11,974 bases of DNA from Bdellovibrionales bacterium (GTDB lineage: Bacteria > Bdellovibrionota > JAFGOL01), in assembly GCA_022710165.1 (NCBI GenBank), contig JAKLHL010000027.1:1-11974 (forward strand). The letters are read 5' to 3'. A model generated the notes under the pieces. It was not told where the DNA came from. It was given only the letters and a program-made list of their open reading frames with translations, and ran no database searches. Within the stretch, counting starts at the first letter, position 1. Every line of letters starts with the position of its first letter. Below are positions 1 to 5,450 of this stretch, piece after piece. Made by a program: the position numbers and the translations under genes.

Positions 1-81
1 GGCGTCGAGTTTGGATTTTGCGACCTTTGCGTCTATTAGGTTGTGGAAGGTCTTTATAACAACAAAATTGCTGTCACTCAT
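1..81 (-). CDS. DUF2007-like small protein (N-terminal part, cut by window edge)
   Basis: Only the first 27 codons are inside the window. The ATG (79-81) follows the dut stop codon directly, with no base between them, and a GGAG Shine-Dalgarno (complement of 87-90) lies within the last codons of dut, so the two genes should be translationally coupled. The visible residues read as a beta strand (FVVIKTF, residues 6-12) and then a helix rich in Ala, Lys and Leu (LIDAKVAKSKLDA). This is the usual start of DUF2007 'putative signal transducing' proteins, small alpha/beta proteins of about 70-100 aa with no established biochemical role. The family call rests on this short stretch alone and is tentative; that a gene starts here is much more certain. 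Confidence 0.55.
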   Translation of the reverse strand, partial: MSDSNFVVIKTFHNLIDAKVAKSKLDA

Positions 82-531
82 TTATACTCCAGTGTGGCCA
101 AAGCCTCCGGCGCCGCGTGTTGTGTCGCTGAGCTCTTCTGAGTCTATGAAGTTAGCATGAACGACGGGACACAGTACTGCCTGAGCTATACGATCGCCTC
201 TTTTTATAACAAAGCTTTCTTTAGAGTGATTGATAAGGATGACCTTAACTTCTCCCCTGTAGTCGCTGTCAATGGTGCCTGGAGTGTTAACTATGCTGAT
301 ACCGTTCTTTGCAGAAAGTCCAGAACGAGGGCGTACCTGTATCTCGTATCCTACAGGTATCTCAAAACTTAGGCCAGTGCCTACAAGTTTTATCTGCCCC
401 GGTTCAAGTACTTCGTCGTTTATTATGCAGGCCATTAGATCAAAGCCTGCGGAACCTATGGTCTTATATTCGGGCAAGGGGAGGGTGTTACCCTCCAGCC
501 TCTTAACCCTTACGTCGACCAAAGTATGCAT
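82..531 (-). CDS. dut: dUTP diphosphatase (dUTPase), trimeric type
   Basis: Hydrolyses dUTP to dUMP and pyrophosphate in the cytoplasm, keeping uracil out of DNA and supplying dUMP for dTMP synthesis. All five motifs of the homotrimeric dUTPase family are present in order: motif 1 AGFDLMA (28-34), motif 2 RPRSGLS (67-73), motif 3 GTIDSDYRGE (85-94, with the catalytic-water Asp and the uracil-stacking Tyr), motif 4 RGDRIAQ (111-117) and the flexible C-terminal P-loop-like motif 5 RGAGGFGHTG (139-148). At 149 aa it has normal family length. Its ATG lies 3 nt after the pnp stop codon and has only a weak AAGG upstream, so translation probably depends on coupling to pnp. It belongs to the rpsO-pnp-dut operon and abuts the DUF2007-like gene. 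Nothing is missing or unusual in the protein. Confidence 0.97.
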   Translation of the reverse strand: MHTLVDVRVKRLEGNTLPLPEYKTIGSAGFDLMACIINDEVLEPGQIKLVGTGLSFEIPVGYEIQVRPRSGLSAKNGISIVNTPGTIDSDYRGEVKVILINHSKESFVIKRGDRIAQAVLCPVVHANFIDSEELSDTTRGAGGFGHTGV

Positions 532-534
532 TTA

Positions 535-2640
535 TTATTTACCCTTGGCGGCCTTGATGCTCAGTTTTACTCTGCCCATCTTATCCTTTCCAAGGTACGC
601 TACTCTTACGGCCTGACCTTCTTTAAGATAGTCGCCTACCTTATCGACCCTCTTGTCGTCTATTTCACTGACGTGAACAAGAGCTTCCTGGCCTGGCAGG
701 TATTCAACGAATGCGCCAAAGTCCATTAACTTGACTACGGTACCGTCGAAGATAGTCCCTTCATCTATGTCGCCTACTATGCCCCTGATTATGCTCTTTG
801 CAAGTTCAAGGCTGTCCTTGTTGGCTGACATGATGCTTATCTCGCCTGCATCGTTAACGTTTATCTTAGCACCCGTCTTTTCGACTATTCCTTTTATGGT
901 CTTTCCGCCGCTTCCGATAACATCCTTGATGTAGTCTGTATCTATCTTCATCATTTCAACTCTTGGAGCGAATGGTGAAGGTTCAGCAGGTTCAGATATT
1001 GTTTTTGCCATCTCACCGAGTATGTGGAGCCTTCCTTCTTTAGCCTGGCTTAGTGCCTGAGAAAGTATATCTTTTGTAACTCCCTCTATCTTTATATCCA
1101 TCTGGATGGCTGTTATGCCTGTCTTTGTTCCAACTACTTTAAAGTCCATGTCGCCAAGGTGATCTTCATCACCCAGGATATCGGTCAATACAAAGTGTTT
1201 TTTTGTCTTTTCATCAACGATAAGACCCATAGCAACACCGGCTACGCTATCCTTTAGCGGAACGCCTGCAGCAAGAAGGGCCATACATCCTGAACAAACA
1301 GTACCCATTGATGAGGAACCGTTGGACTCAAGAACTTCTGACACCATTCTTAGTGTATATGGAAAATCCATGTATTCAGGAAGTACTGCACTTATGCCTC
1401 TTTTTGCAAGAGTGCCGTGTCCTATTTCCCTTCTTCCAGGGGACCTTAGGCCCTTAACTTCTCCTACGCTGAATGGAGGGAAGTTGTAATGCAGCATGAA
1501 CTTATCCTTGCTAAGTCCGTCCAATGAATCAACATACTGTTCATCGTCTGGTGAACCAAGTGTTATTGCTGCAAGCACCTGGGTCTCACCTCTGGTGAAT
1601 ACTGCAGAACCATGAACTCTTGGAAGCACGCCTGTCTCACAGTTGATAGGTCTTACTTGTGTAAAAGACCTTCCGTCTATCCTTATGTTATGGTCTGTTA
1701 CAAGGCTTCTTGCATACTGGTATTTTAGATTCTCATAAACGGTTGAAGTGTAGAACTTCAAGAAGTCGTCACTCCAGTCATTAGCACCTTTGTATGAAGG
1801 AACTACGTCGTTCATTATACCTTTTTTGATCTCATCAAGAGCTGCATAACGGCTTAGTTTGTCCTTTATTGCAAAAGCCTTTTTAAATTTATCTGTGCAA
1901 TAAGAGGCCAGCTCAGCGTCCAATTTCTCGTTCTTTGGAGCCTCTGGAACTGCTCTTTTTGTCTTGCCTAGCTCGCTTGCCATTTTCTTTTGTGCCTTTA
2001 TTGCAGGCTGAGCAGATTCAAATGCGAACATTATGGCATCCAGCATATCATTCTCTGGGATACCCTTTGATGATCCCTCAACCATTACTACGGCTTTTTC
2101 CGTAGAGGCTACAAGGATATCTATATCGCTGTTCTTTAGTTCTTCAACGCTTGGTGCGGCAATTAATTTTCCGTTAACGCGAGCCACCCTGCAGGCTGAT
2201 ATAGGTCCATGGAACGGTATATCTGAAAGCATTAAAGCTGCAGATGTACCGATGATGCTGGCCTGGTCAGAACCGTGGTCCGGATCGTAAGAAAGCACAG
2301 TTGCAATTACCTGTGTTTCACATTTAAAGGTCTCCGGGAACAATGGTCTTATAGGTCTGTCTATAAGTCTTGATACCAACGTTGCGTTGTCTGTTGGTCT
2401 TGATTCTCTTTTTAGATACCCTCCTGGGATCTTTCCAGAAGCGTAGTATTTCTCTACGTAATCAACTGTGAGGGGGAAAAAATCCAGTCCCTCTCTTTCT
2501 GTTTTTGCGGAAACTGCTGTCACCAGCACTCTTGTGTCTCCAAAACCAACAAGTACAGCACCGTCGGCCTGTTTTGCCAGTTTTCCTGTTTCGATAGTTA
2601 GTTTTTTTCCACCTAACTCTGTTTCAATGATCTTGTACAT
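535..2640 (-). CDS. pnp: Polyribonucleotide nucleotidyltransferase (PNPase)
   Basis: Phosphorolytic 3'-to-5' exoribonuclease that degrades mRNA to nucleoside diphosphates and can add 3' tails; it usually works as a trimer and in degradosomes. The 701 residues are close to the roughly 700-aa family length. Order: first RNase PH domain (about 10-140, not expected to be catalytic), helical domain (about 145-300), second RNase PH domain (about 320-540), KH domain with its GSGG loop at 576-579, and S1 domain (about 627-695). The second core carries RREIGHG (403-409) and GDEDHLGDMDF (490-500); Asp491 and Asp497 match the metal-binding aspartates 486 and 492 of the E. coli enzyme. A strong AAGGAG/GGAG site precedes the ATG. 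It lies 72 bp downstream of rpsO, the classic rpsO-pnp order, and 3 nt before dut. A small hairpin lies just ahead of its ribosome binding site. Confidence 0.98.
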   Translation of the reverse strand: MYKIIETELGGKKLTIETGKLAKQADGAVLVGFGDTRVLVTAVSAKTEREGLDFFPLTVDYVEKYYASGKIPGGYLKRESRPTDNATLVSRLIDRPIRPLFPETFKCETQVIATVLSYDPDHGSDQASIIGTSAALMLSDIPFHGPISACRVARVNGKLIAAPSVEELKNSDIDILVASTEKAVVMVEGSSKGIPENDMLDAIMFAFESAQPAIKAQKKMASELGKTKRAVPEAPKNEKLDAELASYCTDKFKKAFAIKDKLSRYAALDEIKKGIMNDVVPSYKGANDWSDDFLKFYTSTVYENLKYQYARSLVTDHNIRIDGRSFTQVRPINCETGVLPRVHGSAVFTRGETQVLAAITLGSPDDEQYVDSLDGLSKDKFMLHYNFPPFSVGEVKGLRSPGRREIGHGTLAKRGISAVLPEYMDFPYTLRMVSEVLESNGSSSMGTVCSGCMALLAAGVPLKDSVAGVAMGLIVDEKTKKHFVLTDILGDEDHLGDMDFKVVGTKTGITAIQMDIKIEGVTKDILSQALSQAKEGRLHILGEMAKTISEPAEPSPFAPRVEMMKIDTDYIKDVIGSGGKTIKGIVEKTGAKINVNDAGEISIMSANKDSLELAKSIIRGIVGDIDEGTIFDGTVVKLMDFGAFVEYLPGQEALVHVSEIDDKRVDKVGDYLKEGQAVRVAYLGKDKMGRVKLSIKAAKGK

Positions 2641-2656
2641 AAACTTCTCCTTCTTT

Positions 2657-2674
2657 GAAGACCTTATTGTCTTC
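2657..2674 (-). promoter_or_regulatory. Short hairpin in the pnp leader
   Basis: In the rpsO-pnp gap, the minus strand reads GAAGAC, a 6-nt loop, then GTCTTC: a perfect 6-bp stem ending 17 nt before the pnp ATG, with the GAAGGAG ribosome binding site starting 3 nt after it. It is not followed by a T-run, so it is unlikely to be a terminator. In E. coli, a structured pnp leader cut by RNase III mediates pnp autoregulation. This stem is much smaller, so an equivalent role is only a guess; spacing or mRNA stabilisation are alternatives. Confidence 0.35.
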
Positions 2675-2712
2675 TATATTTTGACTTCTTCATTGTATCC
2701 TTAGACAAGTGA

Positions 2713-2982
2713 CTACTTTCTCAGGTCCAGTGCTTTTATAAGCTTGGAATAACGGGTAGCGTCTTTTTTCCTGAGATAGCTTAATAGATTTTTTCTCTGG
2801 CTTACCAGTTTCATCAACCCAATTCTTGAATGGAAATCCTTGCTATGTGTATCAAAGTGCTTTGTAAGCTCTTCTATTCTTTGTGTTAAAAGGGCTATCT
2901 GTACTTCTGCAGAACCTGTGTCGCCCTCATGTGTCTTGAATTTCTCAACTGTCTGTGTCTTTCTTTCCTTTGTGATCGTCAC
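2713..2982 (-). CDS. rpsO: 30S ribosomal protein S15
   Basis: Primary 16S rRNA-binding protein of the small-subunit platform. At 89 aa it has exactly the usual bacterial length, with hallmark stretches TGSAEVQIALLT (22-33), HSKDFHSRIGL (46-56) and the C-terminal LSYLRKKD..RY..LI..L.LRK. The start is GTG (2980-2982) rather than ATG: an in-frame TAG lies three codons upstream, and GAGGAG sits 10 nt before the GTG. A near-cognate ATT two codons earlier is possible but less likely. It is the first gene of the rpsO-pnp-dut operon, with a promoter at 3029-3057 giving a leader of about 40 nt. That leader shows no clear S15-type autoregulatory pseudoknot by eye. Confidence 0.97.
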   Translation of the reverse strand: MTITKERKTQTVEKFKTHEGDTGSAEVQIALLTQRIEELTKHFDTHSKDFHSRIGLMKLVSQRKNLLSYLRKKDATRYSKLIKALDLRK

Positions 2983-3028
2983 GTTAATCTAACTCCTCTT
3001 TAATAATTTTTTCCTTTGGTTTCAGCGT

Positions 3029-3057
3029 GTTCTAGCATATCCAGCTTTTGCTGTAAA
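3029..3057 (-). promoter_or_regulatory. Sigma70-type promoter of the rpsO operon
   Basis: On the minus strand, TTTACA (complement of 3052-3057, 5 of 6 to TTGACA) is followed after 17 bp by TAGAAC (complement of 3029-3034, 4 of 6), with a TG one base upstream of the -10 (extended -10). Transcription should start near 3022, about 40 nt before the rpsO GTG. No other good promoter was found for this operon. Confidence 0.55.
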
Positions 3058-3206
3058 GCCCTAAATTGCGGGCTTTGTGGCCCTCGTAAGTGATATTTTA
3101 GCCTTTATTTTCAAATACTTCAGAGACCCCCATAGGCCCTATTGAAATTTTCTGCAGAGGTGATAATTGGTCATAGGTTTAAAAATCATAAGGGGGTTTC
3201 GTTTCC

Positions 3207-3662
3207 ATGAAAAGATCGATGTTGTTGTTCGTTAGTCTTTTTGCGTTCTCCGTTTCCGCAATGACATTCAATGAGTATGTTGATGCTGATTACAAGAACA
3301 TCCAGAGCAAGCAGGACCTTAAGGCGTTCTCAAATGAGAGCCCTGACGTCGCTAAATGCCTGGTTGACAGGTATACCACTTTGTTCAAAGCTCTGAACAA
3401 GGCAAAGAATGATCCTTCTCTGACAAGCTCGCTGAAGACTTATTGTGAGTACATCTCTGCAGGAAAGGACGTAAGCAAGATGAAGAACGTTATCACGAAC
3501 TATACTTATAGGGGGACCACACATCCTTCTATTTATGTTCTTGCAAATGTTAGCAAGGACCCTTCCAGCTGTAAGACCGTAAAGCTTAGCGGAGATACAG
3601 CCAATAGAGGCCGTTACTGGTTCGTTGGTTCAGAAGAGTGTCCTACAATAAGTTTTAAATAG
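3207..3662 (+). CDS. Small exported protein, unknown function, four cysteines
   Basis: I do not recognise the family. The 151-aa product starts with a clear Sec signal peptide: KR at 2-3, a hydrophobic core at 5-16 and a likely signal peptidase I cut after SVSA (18|19), with no lipobox. The mature part of about 133 aa is Lys/Ser/Asn/Asp-rich, with helical-looking segments (25-95), and ends in a beta-like Tyr/Trp region (RYWFVGSEECPTISFK, 136-151). It has four cysteines (51, 80, 122, 145), enough for two disulfides in the periplasm or outside. AGGGGG lies 10 nt before the ATG. It stands alone: divergent from rpsO upstream, with a tRNA gene having its own promoter downstream. Codon use looks like that of its neighbours. 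No function can be assigned. Confidence 0.85.
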   Translation: MKRSMLLFVSLFAFSVSAMTFNEYVDADYKNIQSKQDLKAFSNESPDVAKCLVDRYTTLFKALNKAKNDPSLTSSLKTYCEYISAGKDVSKMKNVITNYTYRGTTHPSIYVLANVSKDPSSCKTVKLSGDTANRGRYWFVGSEECPTISFK

Positions 3663-3681
3663 ATGAGACTTTCATACTAGC

Positions 3682-3710
3682 TTGACAGTTTTGGTCTTAG
3701 TTAGTAGATA
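3682..3710 (+). promoter_or_regulatory. Promoter of the tRNA-Arg gene
   Basis: A perfect -35 box TTGACA (3682-3687) lies 17 bp before TAGATA (3705-3710), a weak -10; GATATT (3707-3712) is an alternative with 19-bp spacing. The expected start is about 10 nt before the mature tRNA at 3728, a typical short tRNA leader. It makes the tRNA independent of the upstream exported-protein gene. Confidence 0.5.
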
Positions 3711-3727
3711 TTTGGTTTCCTAAGGGT

Positions 3728-3804
3728 GCCCCTATAGCTCAGATGGATAGAGCACCAGATTCCTAATCTGGTTGTCACAGGTTCGAATCCTGTTGGGGGT
3801 ACCA
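3728..3804 (+). tRNA. tRNA-Arg (anticodon CCT), with encoded CCA
   Basis: A full cloverleaf can be drawn over 77 nt: acceptor GCCCCTA/TGGGGGT (3728-3734 with 3794-3800, including two G-U pairs), T8-A9, D stem GCTC/GAGC, anticodon stem CCAGA/TCTGG around loop TTCCTAA (anticodon CCT, decoding AGG), 5-nt variable loop, T stem ACAGG/CCTGT around TTCGAAT, discriminator A3801 and CCA encoded at 3802-3804. The first pair would be G1-U72, mildly unusual. A run of five T follows the CCA directly. The 3' end of this gene is partly repeated at 3943-3957, behind a palindromic element. Confidence 0.95.
3787..3802 (+). repeat. Direct repeat, left copy (inside tRNA 3' end)
   Basis: ATCCTGTTGGGGGTAC, the T-stem and acceptor 3' part of the tRNA-Arg gene, recurs 156 bp downstream at 3943-3957 with one G fewer. 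Twelve consecutive bases (ATCCTGTTGGGG) are identical, followed by TAC in both copies. It has the layout of a tRNA attachment site regenerated on insertion. Confidence 0.6.
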
Positions 3805-3829
3805 TTTTTACTTCGTCTTTTGCCTTTAT

Positions 3830-3941
3830 ACTTCGTCAGATTTCGGATTCGGCTCGGTCAGCGTATGTTTATATACGCTATCCCTCGCCTCACCTCATCT
3901 TCCTCATCTAAAGCCAAAATACTCGTAAAAATCTGCGAAGT
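3830..3941 (+). repeat. Long imperfect inverted repeat (palindromic element) behind the tRNA
   Basis: The outer arms are ACTTCG-T-CAGATTT (3830-3843) and AAATCTGCGAAGT (3929-3941): 13 complementary pairs with one bulged T at 3836. At the centre AGCGTAT (3860-3866) and ATACGCT (3873-3879) form a perfect 7-bp stem with a 6-nt loop. Between arms and centre, GG/CC and GGC/GCC blocks could pair partly; the right half is pyrimidine-rich (3880-3909). A second ACTTCGTC lies at 3810-3817, exactly 20 bp before the one in the left arm. No T-run follows the central stem on either strand, so it is not a standard terminator, and no credible gene lies inside. It occupies nearly the whole tRNA-to-gene gap of 160 bp. 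Confidence 0.6.
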
Positions 3942-3942
3942 G

Positions 3943-3957
3943 ATCCTGTTGGGGTAC
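3943..3957 (+). repeat. Direct repeat, right copy of the tRNA 3' end
   Basis: ATCCTGTTGGGGTAC copies the tRNA-Arg 3' end (3787-3802) with one G deleted. It begins 2 bp after the right arm of the inverted repeat, and GCGAA just before it (3935-3939) faintly recalls the T-loop TTCGAA. It ends 7 bp before the stop codon of the convergent gene at 3965. Confidence 0.55.
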
Positions 3958-3964
3958 ACACCAG

Positions 3965-5389
3965 TTACTGTAGTTTTATTTTCATGAATTGATCTTTTTT
4001 TGCACCCATCCTGAATGTTTTATCAGTTCCTTTGATCTTGACATTAATGGTGCAGGGTCCTTCTGTGCCGGTGCTTTTTGCCAGGAACATTATTTCCGCT
4101 TTCGGATATTCTTTAGGATCGATGGAGATCTTATATGGTTTTCTTGAAAGCACTATATCTTGCTCGACTAAATTACCGTTTAAATAAAAATCTATAACGT
4201 CATTGTCTATCTGCCCGTAATCAAGTATATAAAGAGTCGTTTCTTCTGCTCCGGCATAAATGGTCTTTTCTTCTGAAATACTGACATTTGTAAGGTCTAT
4301 GTCTGTTTCTGGTGCAACTTCTGCTGTGGGTTCTGAATATTTAAAAGTTATTTTTATAGGTTGTTCCCTGTATGCAAATATTGTCAGGTCTTCTTCCGGC
4401 CTATTTGCTTTGATGCCGATAGTGCAAGGCCAGTCTTCTCCAGTGTTCTTTGGCAGTATGATAATTTCGGTATTAGGGTTTTGTGTCAGGTCTACGTTAA
4501 CTTTATAAGGTTCAGTTGAAATGTTTATGTCTTGTTTAAGGAGTTCACCATTTAAGGAACAGTCAACAACATCATTATCAAGGTAAGCGTTATCGTAAAT
4601 TGATACTGTGAATTTTTCTGACTCAACATTGATAGTCCTTTCCACGACTTTGTTCTCTTGGTCCAATATCTTCTTCTTAAGGTCCTCTATGTCTTTGCAT
4701 TCATTTAATACGATCAACAGGAACTTAGAGATATAATATTCAAGATCTCCTATGGTGTGCACTAAGCCAAACATAATTACTTTATCTGCATATATAACTA
4801 TGTCCAATTTGTCGTCTTCTTTTGTTGATACTGCGAGAGTTGTTTTTCCTATAGTATAGCCGCGATATTCAAAGTTGGTGCCAGGTGCTAGTTTGTATGG
4901 GACTACCCATGATATATTATTGAATAGTTTGTCGCTTAACAGTTCTACAATTGGTGAAAGTAAAGCATGTTCTGAATCTTCTTCTTGTATCTTTTTTATT
5001 AAGACATCTAAGCTCCCGTATTCATTTATGACGAGGCTTATGAATTTATATATTATGGTGTTGATATCGTCGATGTAGCTAGGCCTAACGAGTTCTTCTT
5101 TTATTTTAATAGAATCCTTATATATGCAGAGTTCCATTACTTCACTTTGTGCACTAAGAGAGGCTTTCAATATTATGAGGTCACCAACAACATAGCCTCG
5201 CCGTTGATAAAAATCATTTTCTAGTTTCTCGTTTATTACTGGAGCGGTCAATGTTTGGAACATTTTCTTATACATGTGAGCTGCTACTTGGCTCTTTGTT
5301 GCCTTGGATTGTAGTTCTTGTGAATGAACGGTTTGTGCCAATAAGAAAAATGTTAATATTAGATAGGATAGATAAAAAAGTTTTTTCAT
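3965..5389 (-). CDS. Exported protein with two tandem internal duplications (A-A-B-B)
   Basis: Function unknown. I place the start at 5387-5389, not at the in-frame ATG 12 codons upstream (5425), because that one falls inside the promoter, whereas this one begins a textbook signal peptide (MKKLFYLSYL..., hydrophobic to 18, likely cut after HS at 23). The product is 474 aa. Two N-terminal units share RGY.(V/I)G near their start, a (C/V)IY.D strand in the middle and KF..(L/I)V.NE...L...KKI at their end (about 60-134 and 174-241). Two C-terminal units (about 259-347 and 385-471) share DNDV(V/I)D..LNG.L..QDI, PYK...D, P..EI, L.K.TG and PCTI. The B units resemble the 'IDGD...LNG' beta-rich domain seen in some secreted proteins, probably Ig-like (recollection, not a search). 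A surface or periplasmic structural or binding role is plausible. Confidence 0.85.
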   Translation of the reverse strand: MKKLFYLSYLILTFFLLAQTVHSQELQSKATKSQVAAHMYKKMFQTLTAPVINEKLENDFYQRRGYVVGDLIILKASLSAQSEVMELCIYKDSIKIKEELVRPSYIDDINTIIYKFISLVINEYGSLDVLIKKIQEEDSEHALLSPIVELLSDKLFNNISWVVPYKLAPGTNFEYRGYTIGKTTLAVSTKEDDKLDIVIYADKVIMFGLVHTIGDLEYYISKFLLIVLNECKDIEDLKKKILDQENKVVERTINVESEKFTVSIYDNAYLDNDVVDCSLNGELLKQDINISTEPYKVNVDLTQNPNTEIIILPKNTGEDWPCTIGIKANRPEEDLTIFAYREQPIKITFKYSEPTAEVAPETDIDLTNVSISEEKTIYAGAEETTLYILDYGQIDNDVIDFYLNGNLVEQDIVLSRKPYKISIDPKEYPKAEIMFLAKSTGTEGPCTINVKIKGTDKTFRMGAKKDQFMKIKLQ

Positions 5390-5402
5390 GGGATTAATGA
5401 AG

Positions 5403-5432
5403 CTTATATTAAAAACAAACCACATATGTCAA
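5403..5432 (-). promoter_or_regulatory. Promoter giving a nearly leaderless transcript of the A-A-B-B gene
   Basis: On the minus strand a perfect TTGACA (complement of 5427-5432) is followed after 18 bp by TATAAG (complement of 5403-5408, 5 of 6). Transcription should start near 5396, about 7 nt before the ATG at 5389. This agrees with the lack of a Shine-Dalgarno sequence and rules out the upstream ATG at 5425, which lies just downstream of the -35 box. Confidence 0.6.
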
Positions 5433-5450
5433 GTATTATTTATACGATCA

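Noticed and set aside
272..616. Plus-strand open frames across dut, pnp, the ABC-F and the flavoprotein genes
   Set aside because: They are antisense to strongly conserved coding sequences, lack ribosome binding sites and show no protein family features.
3055..3076. The AAAGCCC/GGGCTTT hairpin as an intrinsic terminator
   Set aside because: No T-run follows on either strand and neither adjacent gene ends here; both diverge from this region.
3142..3167. Promoter for the exported-protein gene (TTGAAA at 3142 and GATAAT at 3162)
   Set aside because: The spacing is only 14 bp and no extended -10 is present; no better pair was found, so the promoter is left uncalled.
3880..3963. A degenerate second tRNA-Arg in front of the right repeat (TTCCTCATCT at 3900-3909 resembles the anticodon region)
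   Set aside because: The spacing to the tRNA tail is 16 nt too long, no D or acceptor 5' arm can be found, and the similarity lies in a simple pyrimidine-rich stretch.
3772..3987. A 71-codon plus-strand frame beginning in the tRNA T-arm
   Set aside because: It starts inside the tRNA-Arg gene, has no ribosome binding site, and its sequence comes from the tRNA tail and palindromic element; such frames behind tRNA genes are usual artefacts.
5390..5425. N-terminal extension of the A-A-B-B protein by 12 residues
   Set aside because: The upstream ATG lies within the promoter spacer and would precede an otherwise perfect signal peptide; no Shine-Dalgarno supports it.
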